NCBI RefSeq assembly: GCF_024509555.1
Contig: NZ_JAMWEL010000002.1
Location: 118,059 to 182,058 of the forward strand
Source of the DNA: Streptococcus suis
GTDB lineage: Bacteria > Bacillota > Bacilli > Lactobacillales > Streptococcaceae
DNA length: 64,000 nucleotides
Direction: 5' to 3'
Below the pieces are notes generated by a model. The model was given only the letters and a program-made list of their open reading frames with translations. It had not been told where the DNA came from and searched no databases. The position numbers were made by a program, and so were the translations under genes. Position 1 is the stretch's first letter. Each line of letters starts with the position of its first letter. Shown here piece after piece: positions 30,160 to 40,060 of the stretch.

Positions 30160-31236
30160 CTATGGCAATTGACTTTCTAACTCAACTTCTGCCAAGAGCT
30201 TGCTATAATAAATCTGCTCATCAACCAAGAGTGGACTGTTTGGCAACATTTTTTTCGCCAAAGCCAGAGATTTTTTCAAGGCTTTGCTGTCTTTAGTAAT
30301 TCGCTGATGGTAGAGGGCTGCTATGACTTGGTAATTTCCCATAGGGTACTTGAGCAGAGCCTTGACCTGTTTGTCCTGACCCAACTCCCTAGCTTCATCT
30401 TCCAACCCCTGCAAGATATAGACTTCCAACAAAATAAACTTGCTTGCTTTGATGATGTAATCATTATCGGATGTGGCGATCAATTGTTCCAAGCGCTCTT
30501 GGGCTTGTCGATACTCTCCCTTAAAAATCATGACTTCAGTCCAGTTGAGGTAATGCGTTTGGGGCAAATGCCCTGGCAAGATTGGGAGATCCAAAACAAA
30601 GTCACTCAAGTTAGCTGCAGTTGAATCCACCATAACTTGAGCTGTTTGTCGAAGAGCTCGATAGGTCAGCAGACTATATTCTGGATGAGCACGCAACTCT
30701 TGTATCTTAGCACCATCCAAGAAACCAGAGGGGTTGGCATTGAGAATGAATAAAGATAGATTGAGAAGAATTTGCGATAGTGGTAGCCCCCACTTCCCCG
30801 TCAAAACTCCCATCAAAGCAAAAAGAAAGATTAGAACAAGATGAACAATCAGGCCACCTGCAAACATCAAAATTGCCCGAGGGTCATTCTCATCTTTTTT
30901 GACTCCGATATACTGAGCCGCTGCTCCTTGCACAATCACTGTTTTCTTCCATTTCCAGCCCTGGTCAGTCCTAACCAATATACGATTGCCCAAGCCAAGT
31001 GCCACCAAGTCAAAACCTGTCAGCCAACCAAAGAAGGCATGTCCCAATTCATGAAGAATGAGGGTCAGATAGAGTGTTCCCATAAACCAGGTATAACCTA
31101 GACCAACAATCAAAAAGATGCCCTCATCCGACTGAATAGGAAGCAGTTCCTCCATACCAATGAAACAATAACATGCTCCAACAAAACTTAATAGGATAGA
31201 AAGCCCAATCACAAACCAATTCCATACTTTCCTCAT
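30160..31236 (-). CDS. M50-family (site-2-protease-like) membrane metallopeptidase
   Basis: 358 residues. Zinc motif HELGH (H62, E63, H66) in a membrane helix (LTLILHELGHAFFGW), a later NPSGFLDG that could supply the third zinc ligand, and several membrane segments in the first 190 residues. The C-terminal 160 residues are soluble and repeat-like (helix pairs such as RQAQERLEQLIATSDND). Family role is intramembrane cleavage; substrate unknown. Preceded by AAAGGAGG. Confidence 0.82.
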   Translation of the reverse strand: MRKVWNWFVIGLSILLSFVGACYCFIGMEELLPIQSDEGIFLIVGLGYTWFMGTLYLTLILHELGHAFFGWLTGFDLVALGLGNRILVRTDQGWKWKKTVIVQGAAAQYIGVKKDENDPRAILMFAGGLIVHLVLIFLFALMGVLTGKWGLPLSQILLNLSLFILNANPSGFLDGAKIQELRAHPEYSLLTYRALRQTAQVMVDSTAANLSDFVLDLPILPGHLPQTHYLNWTEVMIFKGEYRQAQERLEQLIATSDNDYIIKASKFILLEVYILQGLEDEARELGQDKQVKALLKYPMGNYQVIAALYHQRITKDSKALKKSLALAKKMLPNSPLLVDEQIYYSKLLAEVELESQLP

Positions 31237-31265
31237 AGCAAACCTCCTTTTGAATAGTATATCAA

Positions 31266-31290
31266 AAAAAGACTAGAAAACCTAGTCTTT
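31266..31290. terminator. Terminator of the glyQS operon
   Basis: AAAGACTAG/CTAGTCTTT hairpin with T run leftward. Confidence 0.8.
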
Positions 31291-31316
31291 ACTTGTTTTT
31301 TTTAGCAATCTTATTC

Positions 31317-31574
31317 TTAGGAATTTGGGTCGTCCAAGCTACGTCCGTGCAAGCCTTTTTCACGTTGGACTTGACGGAGTTTCTCAGGTGTCACATCATT
31401 GCCGTCTTCATCGACAACCTTGATACCTTCGATGTGGGCACGCACACTACGGCGGTAGCCCTCGATGTACTCCTCACGAAGAGCTGCTTGTTCCTGCAAC
31501 TCAGCTTCTGTCAAACCTTCCGCCTTTTTCTTGCGGGCCAGTTCATTGATGCGATCAATTTTTGCTTGTTCCAT
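31317..31574 (-). CDS. DUF896 family protein
   Basis: 85 residues. [48 protein letters not shown] in pieces is the helical-hairpin signature of the DUF896/YnzC family; the tail is [15 protein letters not shown]. Small cytoplasmic protein of unknown role (YneA/LexA context in Bacillus). 9 nt after glyS; terminal gene of the operon. Confidence 0.9.
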   Translation of the reverse strand: MEQAKIDRINELARKKKAEGLTEAELQEQAALREEYIEGYRRSVRAHIEGIKVVDEDGNDVTPEKLRQVQREKGLHGRSLDDPNS

Positions 31575-31583
31575 GTCCGCCTC

Positions 31584-33620
31584 CTACTTGCTATTCAAGA
31601 GATTGAAGACCGCCACAGCACTTGCCTTATCCGCCAAGGTTTTCAGCACTGCCAAACGGTTGGCTTTGACCGCTGCGTCATCTGCCATAACCATGGTATT
31701 GTCGAAGAAGGCCGCGATGACTGGACTGAGAGCAAAGAGCTTGTCCAAGTTGCCCGCCATGTCTTCCGTCAACTCCAATCCTGCCACTGCAGCAGCAAGG
31801 GCTTTCTCCTGGTCATTTTCAAAGAGTACCTCGTCAATCGCAATCGCCTCCGTCTTTTCAGCCAAGTTGAAGACCCGTGACAAGTTTTCCACGGCTTCCT
31901 TGTAGTCAGCCTCTTTTGATTTTTGGAAAATAGCAGAGCTGGCTGCCAGTTGCAGTCTGACCACAAAGGTTGAGCTTGCAAGCACAGCCTCACGGATGTC
32001 TTTCGGAATGGCCTTATCCATCATCTTCTCAACGCGGGCACGGATAAAGTCCATCACAGCTGGCTGATTGTCATAAGTCAAGCTGGCAAAGTTCAAGCTG
32101 TACAACTCCGCAATCAACTGATCCAATGGAATTTCCCAACCAAATGCTTCCAAGATTCGCACGATACCCTGTGTTGCACGACGAAGAGCGTAAGGGTCGT
32201 TTGAGCCAGAAGGAATCAAGCCAACTGAGAAGAAGGATAGGAGGGTATCAAATTTATCAGCCAATGCCAAGACCGCACCAACCTTGCTCTCAGGCAATTC
32301 GCCTTCTGCAGAGTTTGGCAAGTAGTGCTCACGGATTGCTGCTGCCACCGCAGGTTTTTCCCCTGCAAGAAGGGCATACTTCTCCCCCATAATCCCTTGC
32401 AGTTCATCAAACTCGCCGACCATGCCTGTCAAGAGGTCAAACTTGTAGATGTCCGCTGCAAGTGCCACATCTGCTTTCTCATCCACAGACAAGCCAGCCA
32501 AGTCAGACAGTTTTTCTGCGATGACTTTGGTGCGTTCCATGTGCTCGTAAAGTGAGCCGATTTTCTCATGGAAGGTCACGACTTTGAGACGTTCTACCAA
32601 GTCGGCAATCTTGAGTTTTTGGTCTTCACGCCAGAAGAACTCGCCGTCTTCCAAACGTGCAACCAAGACTTTTTCATTCCCTTTGATGACATTGTCAAGG
32701 TACTGGTCATTCCCATTGCGGACGGAGATGAAGTTTGGCAAAAGCTTGCCAGACTTATCACGCACCACGAAGTAGCGCTGGTGGTTTTTCATGGAAGTTA
32801 CCAAAACTTCCTCTGGCACTTCCAAATATTTAGTGTCAAAAGAACCCATGAAGGCAGTTGGGTACTCGACCAAGTTGAGAACTTCATTGAGTAGGTCTTC
32901 ATCAATCTCAACTGTCACATTGTGTTTGTCCTCGATAGCCTTGATTTGCTCGACAATCATATTTTGACGCTCTGCGGGATCAGTGATAACAAACTGTGCA
33001 CGCAAGTCTGCCTCGTAAGAATCTGCACTTGCAATCTCGGTTTCATTTCCAAGGAAACGATGACCACGGCTGATGCGAGCTGATGAAATGTCCAAGAAAT
33101 CCATATCCAATGCTTCATCGTCCAAGAGAACGGTCAAGGTGTGGACAGGGCGGATGTAGGCAAATTTGTTGGACGCCCAGTTCATGCTGACAGGGAAGGT
33201 CATAGCCTTCAAGACCTCTGGAATGCCCGCCAAGACGGCCTTAGCTGGCTGACCCGCCTCATGCTTGGTCACATATACATACTCTTCGCCCTTGATTTCG
33301 CGGAACTCGATGTCAGCTGTCGTCAAGCCTTTGCCACGGACAAAGCCTTCTGCAGCTTTAGTGAAGTTTCCGTCTGCATCCAAGGCAATCTTCTTAGCAG
33401 GACCCTTGAAGTCTTCGGTCAAGTCAGTCTGCTGGTCCGCCAAACCACGCACACGAACAGCCAAGCGGCGTGGTGTTGAAAAGACATCAATACTATCAAA
33501 AGCCAAGCGATTGTCTGTCAAAAAAGTCGCCATGCGGTCACGCAACTGGTGCATGGATGGGGTTACGATGTAGGCAGGAATTTCTTCCAAGCCAAGTTCT
33601 ACAAGTAAATTCTTTGTCAT
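31584..33620 (-). CDS. glyS: Glycyl-tRNA synthetase, beta subunit
   Basis: 678 residues. Partner of GlyQ in the alpha2beta2 bacterial enzyme. Starts [21 protein letters not shown]; the middle has an HD-like domain ([18 protein letters not shown]), and the C-terminal region ([16 protein letters not shown] onward) binds the tRNA. ATG overlaps the glyQ stop by one base (TAATG). Confidence 0.97.
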   Translation of the reverse strand: MTKNLLVELGLEEIPAYIVTPSMHQLRDRMATFLTDNRLAFDSIDVFSTPRRLAVRVRGLADQQTDLTEDFKGPAKKIALDADGNFTKAAEGFVRGKGLTTADIEFREIKGEEYVYVTKHEAGQPAKAVLAGIPEVLKAMTFPVSMNWASNKFAYIRPVHTLTVLLDDEALDMDFLDISSARISRGHRFLGNETEIASADSYEADLRAQFVITDPAERQNMIVEQIKAIEDKHNVTVEIDEDLLNEVLNLVEYPTAFMGSFDTKYLEVPEEVLVTSMKNHQRYFVVRDKSGKLLPNFISVRNGNDQYLDNVIKGNEKVLVARLEDGEFFWREDQKLKIADLVERLKVVTFHEKIGSLYEHMERTKVIAEKLSDLAGLSVDEKADVALAADIYKFDLLTGMVGEFDELQGIMGEKYALLAGEKPAVAAAIREHYLPNSAEGELPESKVGAVLALADKFDTLLSFFSVGLIPSGSNDPYALRRATQGIVRILEAFGWEIPLDQLIAELYSLNFASLTYDNQPAVMDFIRARVEKMMDKAIPKDIREAVLASSTFVVRLQLAASSAIFQKSKEADYKEAVENLSRVFNLAEKTEAIAIDEVLFENDQEKALAAAVAGLELTEDMAGNLDKLFALSPVIAAFFDNTMVMADDAAVKANRLAVLKTLADKASAVAVFNLLNSK

Positions 33621-34537
33621 TATTCTGCGTCCTCCTTCAACAATTCTGCTCGTGTTGCTTCATCTAAAAGTGGGAAACCGAGTTTTTTCCGCTCTGCCAC
33701 AAAGGTTTTGGCAACGACACGGGCAAGGTTACGGATACGGGCAATGTAGCCTGCACGCTCGGTTACAGACACAGCTCCACGGGCATCCAACAGGTTAAAG
33801 GTGTGAGAGCATTTGAGCACATAGTCAAAGGCTGGGTGGACCAAGCCTTCTTCCAAAGCCCGCTCGGCTTCTTTTTCAAACTTAGTGAAGTTTTCAAGGA
33901 GCATATCCTGGTCTGACACTTCAAAGGAATATTTTGAATGCTCATATTCTGGTTGGATGAAAATTTCCCCGTATTTAACGCCGTCCGCCCACTCGATGTC
34001 GTAAACGGAATCAACTTCTTGGATATAAGAAGCCAAACGTTCCAAACCATAAGTTACTTCGGCTGTGACTGGACCTGTCGCCAAGCCACCGACCTGTTGG
34101 AAATAGGTAAACTGCGTAATTTCCATACCGTCCAACCAAACTTCCCAGCCCAGACCAGCTGAACCTGTTGACGGATTTTCCCAGTTGTCCTCAACGAAAC
34201 GAATATCGTGCTCCAAAGGATTGATTCCCAAACGCTCCAAAGACTCCAAGTAGAGTTCTTGGATATTAGAAGGCGACGGTTTCATAACCACTTGGAATTG
34301 GTGGTGCTGATAGAGACGGTTTGGATTTTCCCCGTAACGACCATCTGCTGGACGACGTGAAGGCTCAACATAAGCCGCATTCCAAGGCTCAGGACCGATG
34401 GCACGCAAGAAGGTGTAAGGGCTCATAGTCCCCGCACCCTTTTCCGTATCATAGGCCTGCATGAGCAAGCACCCCTGCTCATTCCAAAATTGTTGTAAGG
34501 TCAGGATAATTTCCTGGAATGTTAATTTTTTAGACAT
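33620..34537 (-). CDS. glyQ: Glycyl-tRNA synthetase, alpha subunit
   Basis: 305 residues. Catalytic class II subunit: [52 protein letters not shown] and [13 protein letters not shown] start at ATG 34537 (MSKKLTF) after AGAGGAAA. A separate start at 34710 with the same first residues (MAKKLTF) lies upstream and dies after 15 codons, see below. Confidence 0.97.
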   Translation of the reverse strand: MSKKLTFQEIILTLQQFWNEQGCLLMQAYDTEKGAGTMSPYTFLRAIGPEPWNAAYVEPSRRPADGRYGENPNRLYQHHQFQVVMKPSPSNIQELYLESLERLGINPLEHDIRFVEDNWENPSTGSAGLGWEVWLDGMEITQFTYFQQVGGLATGPVTAEVTYGLERLASYIQEVDSVYDIEWADGVKYGEIFIQPEYEHSKYSFEVSDQDMLLENFTKFEKEAERALEEGLVHPAFDYVLKCSHTFNLLDARGAVSVTERAGYIARIRNLARVVAKTFVAERKKLGFPLLDEATRAELLKEDAE

Positions 34538-34569
34538 ATATTTCCTCTTTCTATAAATAGTTGTGCGAC

Positions 34570-34608
34570 GTTTCACTCCTTAAAACGATATTTTTTAAGG
34601 AGTGAAAC
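34570..34608. repeat. Strong hairpin upstream of glyQ
   Basis: GTTTCACTCCTTAAAA and its complement with a 5-nt loop, nearly perfect over 16 pairs. It is not followed by a T run on the leftward strand, so it is not an ordinary intrinsic terminator. Confidence 0.75.
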
Positions 34609-34612
34609 TAGT

Positions 34613-34688
34613 ACTTGGTCTAGGCAAGTCGCTACAGCGATTGCCGTTGGCTTCTTAAAGCGTCAGATTTTAGAAACCTTGACCAAGT
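34613..34688. repeat. Inverted-repeat-bounded insert upstream of glyQ
   Basis: ACTTGGTCTAGG on the left and CCTTGACCAAGT on the right are complementary at 11 of 12 positions and bound 76 bp. The right end falls right after codon 7 of the abandoned MAKKLTF frame. It may be a small mobile repeat. Confidence 0.55.
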
Positions 34689-34710
34689 GAAATGTAAGTT
34701 TTTTTGCCAT
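34663..34710 (-). pseudogene. Abandoned glyQ start or 15-codon leader peptide
   Basis: AGGAG 6 nt before an ATG, then MAKKLTFHLVKVSKI and a stop. The first seven residues parallel the GlyQ start (MSKKLTF), and it begins 19 nt after the upstream peptidase gene. It looks like the former 5' end of glyQ, displaced by an insertion, with a new copy of the start downstream. A genuine leader peptide is the alternative. Confidence 0.55.
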
Positions 34711-34729
34711 AAGTTACTCCTGTTTCTTT

Positions 34730-35491
34730 TTAAATTTCTTTTTCTAATAATTCTTCCTGCACAAACCAGTTGAGTAGCGAAATGCTTTGGTCTGACTGCG
34801 CCCATTTATGATAGGTTTCAAAAAGTGCTTGGACCGAACCTACTTTCTCTACTAACTGGTCAATGGTGAGAAAACTTCGCCAGTACTCGTAAAAAATACT
34901 CGCGTAATCTCCTTCGTAAGTGGATTTTCCAAAAGCATCCAAGGAATGCCAGCCGTGTTTTTCTTGAAAGAGGTCAACCAAGAGCTGATTACAGAACCGC
35001 TCTTGAGCAAACTCTTCTTCTGTCAAAAAATACTGTCTGCTGATGTACTCGACCATGCCCTCTTCAAACCAGATGTTTGCATCATAGTCCGCAAAGTCAT
35101 CCAGAAAAAGGTCTGACCAATGCGCCAGCTCATGACCGATAATTTGCAACAGATGATTTTCCGACAAACCTTTGTAGTGAGCACTCAATGTCTGCAAGTC
35201 TGGGCTGTTCTCGTAGCTATCTAGTTGATGCTGGTAAATCTTTTTCCAAACTGCTAAGTCTGGTGTCATGACCATGCGGATATCATTAGTGTAGGCTGGT
35301 ACGGGACTTTGGCCAAGTAATTTTCTTGCGGCTTCTTCATTTGCCCAGATAAGGGCTTGGGGCAAATCACGAACTTGATATTCCTTCCTTAGAAAATGGA
35401 TATAGTCATGCCATTTTACCTCGTATTTTGAGACAAATTGCTGATAGTTAAACAGCTGTTCTTGGCTATCCACTAGATAAAAATTCTTCAT
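34730..35491 (-). CDS. Zinc-metallopeptidase-like protein behind a T-box
   Basis: 253 residues, soluble, acidic, no signal peptide. Gluzincin-type motif HELAH (H120, E121, H124) followed by a WFEEGMVEY at 141-149, whose glutamate is the likely third zinc ligand. No named family recognised. It starts at ATG 35491 (weak AGAGAAG site), after the T-box terminator; the longer frame runs into the terminator. Position between a T-box and glyQ suggests control by glycine charging. Confidence 0.75.
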   Translation of the reverse strand: MKNFYLVDSQEQLFNYQQFVSKYEVKWHDYIHFLRKEYQVRDLPQALIWANEEAARKLLGQSPVPAYTNDIRMVMTPDLAVWKKIYQHQLDSYENSPDLQTLSAHYKGLSENHLLQIIGHELAHWSDLFLDDFADYDANIWFEEGMVEYISRQYFLTEEEFAQERFCNQLLVDLFQEKHGWHSLDAFGKSTYEGDYASIFYEYWRSFLTIDQLVEKVGSVQALFETYHKWAQSDQSISLLNWFVQEELLEKEI

Positions 35492-35520
35492 ATCTTCTCT
35501 TTCATCTCTGGTAAAACAGA

Positions 35521-35722
35521 AAAAGAACCACATTCTCTTCCCCTGTCAACAGACATAGGGGCGTTGAGAACGCGGTTCCACCCTAATTTATTACTTCATT
35601 TGTATGATTCTAATTGAGTCGGATATGATCACGACTGGGAAAGCGCCAATTATTTCAAGACTGGCTTGGCTTTCACTCTCCCAAGCTCGCTAGACAGGTT
35701 TTTGAAACAACCTTCTTTCATG
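35521..35722 (-). promoter_or_regulatory. T-box riboswitch upstream of the peptidase-glyQS unit
   Basis: On the leftward strand: the T-box core AGGGTGGAACCGCG (35571-35584). A perfect 13-bp terminator arm pair GAACCGCGTTCTC/GAGAATGTGGTTC (wobbles included) encloses CCCCT/AGGGG, followed by TTTTT (35521-35578). The leader is compact, about 200 nt, like glyQS T-boxes that lack stem II. Specifier not resolved; GGC (glycine) occurs in AATTGGCGC near 35641-35650. Confidence 0.85.
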
Positions 35723-35728
35723 CTTAGT

Positions 35729-35757
35729 ATTGTAGCAGAAAAAACAGTATTTGTCTA
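35729..35757 (-). promoter_or_regulatory. Promoter of the T-box leader
   Basis: Leftward TAGACA (35752-35757), 17-nt spacer, extended -10 TGCTACAAT (35729-35734 for TACAAT). Confidence 0.7.
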
Positions 35758-35771
35758 GAAAATCGTGGCAA

Positions 35772-36464
35772 CTATCTATGACTAATCTTCCTGGTCAAGA
35801 AATCACCAATGAATTGAATGGCAAAGATGATAACCAAAATCAAAAGAGTTGCTAAAAAAGTCACATCATCATTGTAGCGCAAGTAGCCATAGGAGAGTGC
35901 AACCTGTCCCAAACCACCTGCTCCGATAGCTCCTGCCATGGCAGTGTAGCCAACCAATGAAACCAAAGCAAAAGTTGTCACACGAATCAAGTCTGGCAGC
36001 CCCTCACGCAGATAGACTAGGACTATATCCCAGAAGGTAGCACCGGAAGCCTGAGCTGCCTCAATGACACCACGGTCCAATTCTGACAAGACCACTTCAA
36101 CCTGACGGGCAAAGAAGGGAAAGACTGACAGGGCTAGAGGCACCAAAGCCGCCTCTGTACCAATGGTTTTCCCAACAATAATTTTTGTCAAAGGAGCAAT
36201 AGCTGCCAACAAGATAATAAAAGGAATGGCACGGAAGATAGAAGCTACCTTATCCAAAATCCAATAAACCGTCTTATTGGCAATAATCCCACGTGGACCC
36301 GTCAAGACCAAGAACAAACCAGACACCAAGCCCATAAATCCACCGAAAGCAAAGGAAACAAAGGTCATATAGAGGGTCAAATTAAAATGTGTTAACCAAC
36401 CTGTCTGACCATCCCAGCCCAATTTATAAATATCTGGAAAATTCGTTTGAATCCATTCTAACAT
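35772..36464 (-). CDS. metI: Methionine ABC transporter permease
   Basis: 230 residues with five or more membrane segments. The EAA loop is visible as ELDRGVIEAAQASGATFWDIVLVYLREGLPDLI. Works with MetN and MetQ to import methionine. Starts directly at the metN stop. Confidence 0.94.
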   Translation of the reverse strand: MLEWIQTNFPDIYKLGWDGQTGWLTHFNLTLYMTFVSFAFGGFMGLVSGLFLVLTGPRGIIANKTVYWILDKVASIFRAIPFIILLAAIAPLTKIIVGKTIGTEAALVPLALSVFPFFARQVEVVLSELDRGVIEAAQASGATFWDIVLVYLREGLPDLIRVTTFALVSLVGYTAMAGAIGAGGLGQVALSYGYLRYNDDVTFLATLLILVIIFAIQFIGDFLTRKISHR

Positions 36465-37529
36465 CTAGTTCGCTCCTTTCAAAATCGTCACTTCCACACG
36501 CGCCTCCGTCACTGCCTCAATCGCACGGTGCAACTGACCAGGTTCTCCTGATAAGATCACCACCATCTCACCGACTGGTGTATGGTCCAAAATTTCAATA
36601 TTGCCATACAAAATATTGGCAGATACTTGATAGAATTTATACAAATCATTGACAATTGCAGTATCCGTGTTGGAACCAGCATACTTGAGTTGCACCAAAA
36701 TACTGTTCTCAGGTAAATTCTGAACAATATCCTGCTGGTAAATTTTCACCAGGGCCTCATCAATTCCTGTTGCTGTTTTGATGAAATCCTGTGTCAATTC
36801 TTCCTTTGGATGAGAGAAGATTTCTAAAACTGAACCTTCTTCGATCAAGCGACCATCCTGCATAACCGCCACACGGTTACAAATATCTTTTACAATCTGC
36901 ATCTCATGGGTAATCATAACAATGGTCAGGCCCAATTTTTCATTCAATTCCTGCAAGAGTGCCAAAATCTGCTTAGTTGTTTTCGGATCCAAGGCAGAAG
37001 TTGACTCATCAGAAATCAAGATTTTAGGGTCATTGGCCAAGGCACGGGCAATGGCAACACGTTGTTTTTGACCACCAGACAACTGAGCTGGATAGTTTTC
37101 AGCACGGTCAGAGAGCCCAACCAAGTCCAACAACTTAGCAACTTTTTCTTTCTTCTCTTCCTTGCTCAAACCCGAATGCTTAAGGGCAAAGGCGACGTTT
37201 TCTTCTGCCGTCATCTGCGCCATCAGATTGAAATGCTGGAAAATCATGCCAATCTCACGGCGTTTGCTCCGCAATTGAGCTGGGGTCAAAGTAACCTTGT
37301 TCCCCTCGTAAATTACATCCTCATCAATGGTAATCTTACCAGCAGACGGAACCTGCAACAAATTGATGACGCGGACAAGGGTAGATTTACCAGCTCCAGA
37401 ATAACCTACGATACCGTAAATATCCCCTTGATTGATATGGATGGTCACATCCTTTACCGCTTCGATCGTACGTTTTTTCTGCTGGAAAGTTACATCAATA
37501 TTATCTAGCTTAATCATTTCCTTACTCAT
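36465..37529 (-). CDS. metN: Methionine ABC transporter ATPase
   Basis: 354 residues. Walker [10 protein letters not shown], signature [15 protein letters not shown], Walker [14 protein letters not shown]; the C-terminal about 90 residues form the NIL domain that senses methionine in MetN. Overlaps the peptidase gene by 8 nt. Confidence 0.95.
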   Translation of the reverse strand: MSKEMIKLDNIDVTFQQKKRTIEAVKDVTIHINQGDIYGIVGYSGAGKSTLVRVINLLQVPSAGKITIDEDVIYEGNKVTLTPAQLRSKRREIGMIFQHFNLMAQMTAEENVAFALKHSGLSKEEKKEKVAKLLDLVGLSDRAENYPAQLSGGQKQRVAIARALANDPKILISDESTSALDPKTTKQILALLQELNEKLGLTIVMITHEMQIVKDICNRVAVMQDGRLIEEGSVLEIFSHPKEELTQDFIKTATGIDEALVKIYQQDIVQNLPENSILVQLKYAGSNTDTAIVNDLYKFYQVSANILYGNIEILDHTPVGEMVVILSGEPGQLHRAIEAVTEARVEVTILKGAN

Positions 37530-38889
37530 AACTTGCTATTAACTCCTCTACTAATTCAACATGGCTATAGTAGTCAGCGATGCTGACATTTTCATCACCT
37601 GCATGGTCGCGACTGTTAGCATTACCCAGACCAAAGCCCGCAATCGGTACACCTAGAGCATGAAAAACTGTGTGCATAGGGCCTGTCCCAGGAGAAGTCG
37701 GCAAAACAGCAACTCCTTCTGGCGTCAATTTTTTAGCCAATTCAATCACATTGACAATGGCAGGATGGGACATATCACTTCGGTAGCTCATTTCCCCCAA
37801 AGTGAAGATAACCTCAACTTTGTCAAATCCATGCTTGTCCAAATGCTGGCGAATCTTGTCCAAAACATCGTGTGGCTCCAAACCAGGAACCAGACGGACC
37901 TCCATTTTTGCAGAAGCCTGAGCTGGAATAATGGTCTTGACACCTTGACCAAGATAGCCTGTTGACAAACCTTCAATAGTAATTGACGGCTCAAAATACA
38001 AACGCTTCAGAAATTCACGACGGTCTTCTACCAAGGTTGGTAGGGTCAAGCCATAAATGTCTTTCATAGACTGATTGGTCGCCAGTGCAAATTCCTCTAC
38101 CAAGGCCAATTCACGCTCATTTGGCTCTTGTACCTGCTCGTAAATGCCCTCTACTAGAATTCGTCCATCTGCAGCCCGCATGGATTGAAGCGCTGATAAT
38201 AAATACCAGCTTGCAGAATCAATGACACCACCAAAGGAAGAATGAATATCCAAGTCAGCTGATTTGACCTGAAGATCAAAGGTCACAATTCCCTTGTTTC
38301 CCCCAGCAATCTCTAGCTGATGCAGGCTATTGCGATGCCCTTGTTCCCAAACCAACAAGTCAGCTCCAAGCAAGTCTTCCTTGTATTTGGCAAGGTACTT
38401 ATCCAAGTCAACAGAAGCTGACTCCTCTGCCCCTTCCATAATAAAGATTACATTGACTGGCAAATGACCGTTTTGTCTAGCCAGGTATTTTTTCAAGGCT
38501 GACAGACGAGCTGTGATATGCCCCTTATCATCATCTACCCCGCGACCATAGATATAGCCATCGGAAATGGTCAATTCAAAGGGGTTCCCCTTCTCCCAGA
38601 CCTGATCGGCATCTGCTGGCACTGTATCGTAGTGGTTATAGAAAATCAAAGTTTTGGCATTTGGGACTGTCGCTGCAAACTTAGCCATGACAAAAGGTGC
38701 TGCATAACTGTCATCTAGAATAACCTCCGCCCCAGCTTCTTCAAACATCTCTTTCAAGTAAGTCGCCACATCCAAGAGACCAATCTGTTGAGCAAAAATA
38801 GATTTCTTTGAAATCAATACCTTCAACTTTTCAAAATAGTGCTGAATAATCGCATCATTTTCAAAGGCTTGAATTTTACTATCTGCCAT
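37522..38889 (-). CDS. M20-family dipeptidase/carboxypeptidase
   Basis: 455 residues. Zinc ligands expected in [30 protein letters not shown] and the last histidine HAGDENVS. Dimerisation domain in the middle ([13 protein letters not shown]). Placement between metQ and metN, as in other streptococci, suggests it trims methionine-containing peptides or acyl-methionine; that is inference. Confidence 0.9.
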   Translation of the reverse strand: MADSKIQAFENDAIIQHYFEKLKVLISKKSIFAQQIGLLDVATYLKEMFEEAGAEVILDDSYAAPFVMAKFAATVPNAKTLIFYNHYDTVPADADQVWEKGNPFELTISDGYIYGRGVDDDKGHITARLSALKKYLARQNGHLPVNVIFIMEGAEESASVDLDKYLAKYKEDLLGADLLVWEQGHRNSLHQLEIAGGNKGIVTFDLQVKSADLDIHSSFGGVIDSASWYLLSALQSMRAADGRILVEGIYEQVQEPNERELALVEEFALATNQSMKDIYGLTLPTLVEDRREFLKRLYFEPSITIEGLSTGYLGQGVKTIIPAQASAKMEVRLVPGLEPHDVLDKIRQHLDKHGFDKVEVIFTLGEMSYRSDMSHPAIVNVIELAKKLTPEGVAVLPTSPGTGPMHTVFHALGVPIAGFGLGNANSRDHAGDENVSIADYYSHVELVEELIASYE

Positions 38890-38994
38890 ACTTCTTCCTC
38901 ATACTCAATGAAAATCAATCAAATCTGCTAACCAAAATCAAAAATTTTCTCGTATTTCTGACTCTGGTTAAGAGATTTTTCTTACCTCTATAAA

Positions 38995-39037
38995 AACAGA
39001 TAGAGGGCTGAACAATTTTGTCCAGTCCTCGACCTAT
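38995..39037 (-). terminator. Attenuating terminator after metQ
   Basis: AGAGGGCTG/CAGTCCTC-type stem, then TGTTTTTATAG leftward. It lies between metQ and the peptidase, and would make metQ more abundant than the rest. Confidence 0.6.
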
Positions 39038-39044
39038 TTGCATT

Positions 39045-39902
39045 TTACCAAACTGGCTCATCCATACCGTCAGATGTTGTTTCAATAACTTCACGAACTT
39101 CATCTGTGTGGTAAGCAGCAACAATTTTCTTAATCGCTCCAGCTTGCTCTGATTTTTCCCAATCACTACGAGCTGCAATCAAGTTATACCATTGTTTTGA
39201 ATTTTCATCTTTTTGCTCTTTGTAAAGGGCATTTTTGTAATCCAAACCAGCTTCCAATACGAAGGTGTTGTTTACAACCGCTGCATCAACTGAGCTAAGT
39301 GAGCTTGCTGTTTGGCTTGCATCCAACTCAGTAATTTTCAAGTTTTTCTTGTTTTCAGTAATATCAGCAATCGTTGCCAATTCTGTACCAGATACACCAA
39401 CCTTGATCAAACCAGCTGCTTGAAGAAGGTAAAGGGCACGGCTTTCGTTTGTTGGGTCATTTGGAACCGCAATTTCGGCACCATCTGGAATTTCTTCCAC
39501 TTTCGTGTACTTGTTTTTTCCATCAGCTGTACCTGAGTAAAGACGGATTGGTGCGATATAAGTATCTGCAATAGCAACCAAGTCTTCACCATTTTCTTCA
39601 TTCCAGTTATTCAAGAAGTTATAGTGCTGGAAGGCGTTGATGTCTACTTCGTTTTCAGCTACTGCCTTGTTCGGCTGTGAGTAATCTGTAAATTGAGTGA
39701 ACTCCAATTTCACTTCATCACCAAGAATTTCTTGAACTTTATCCCAACGGGCTTGCTCAGAATCGCTCAAGCTCATCACACCTACACGAACAGTTGTTGC
39801 TGAAGAATCAGATGAAGAACTAGAAGACGAGCTACCACATGCAGCAAGTACACCTACTGACAAGGCTGCTGCTGCTAAACTAAACAATTTTTTTAATTTC
39901 AT
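39045..39902 (-). CDS. metQ: Methionine-binding lipoprotein
   Basis: 285 residues. Lipoprotein signal KKLFSLAAAALSVGVLAAC with lipobox LAAC, then a serine-rich tether. The body matches the NlpA/MetQ family (RVGVMSLSDSEQARWDKVQEIL, VDINAFQHYNFL, AIVNN-like AAVVNNTFV). Binds methionine outside the membrane for MetNI. Confidence 0.93.
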   Translation of the reverse strand: MKLKKLFSLAAAALSVGVLAACGSSSSSSSSDSSATTVRVGVMSLSDSEQARWDKVQEILGDEVKLEFTQFTDYSQPNKAVAENEVDINAFQHYNFLNNWNEENGEDLVAIADTYIAPIRLYSGTADGKNKYTKVEEIPDGAEIAVPNDPTNESRALYLLQAAGLIKVGVSGTELATIADITENKKNLKITELDASQTASSLSSVDAAVVNNTFVLEAGLDYKNALYKEQKDENSKQWYNLIAARSDWEKSEQAGAIKKIVAAYHTDEVREVIETTSDGMDEPVW

Positions 39903-39983
39903 AAATGTATCTCCTTAATTTTTGAACTGAATCTATCTTAACACAGAAAATACTATCTGGCTAATTGGCTTTTTTTATAAACC

Positions 39984-40004
39984 GTTATAACTATTTTTTA
40001 TAAC
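39984..40004. promoter_or_regulatory. Palindromic site upstream of metQ
   Basis: GTTATA-N9-TATAAC, 21 bp. The same arms and spacing occur before metE at 46210-46230. The outer TATA pairs match the MET-box of the LysR regulator MtaR/MetR in Streptococcaceae. About 82 bp before the metQ start. Confidence 0.6.
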
Positions 40005-40060
40005 AAATACCCTTGCAATTATAAGCATCGATAATAAAAAGAGGGAAGTCATTTCCCTCG

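Noticed and set aside
34570..34608. Hairpin before glyQ as an intrinsic terminator
   Set aside because: Very stable, but no T run follows in the direction of transcription; glyQ would otherwise be cut off from the T-box.
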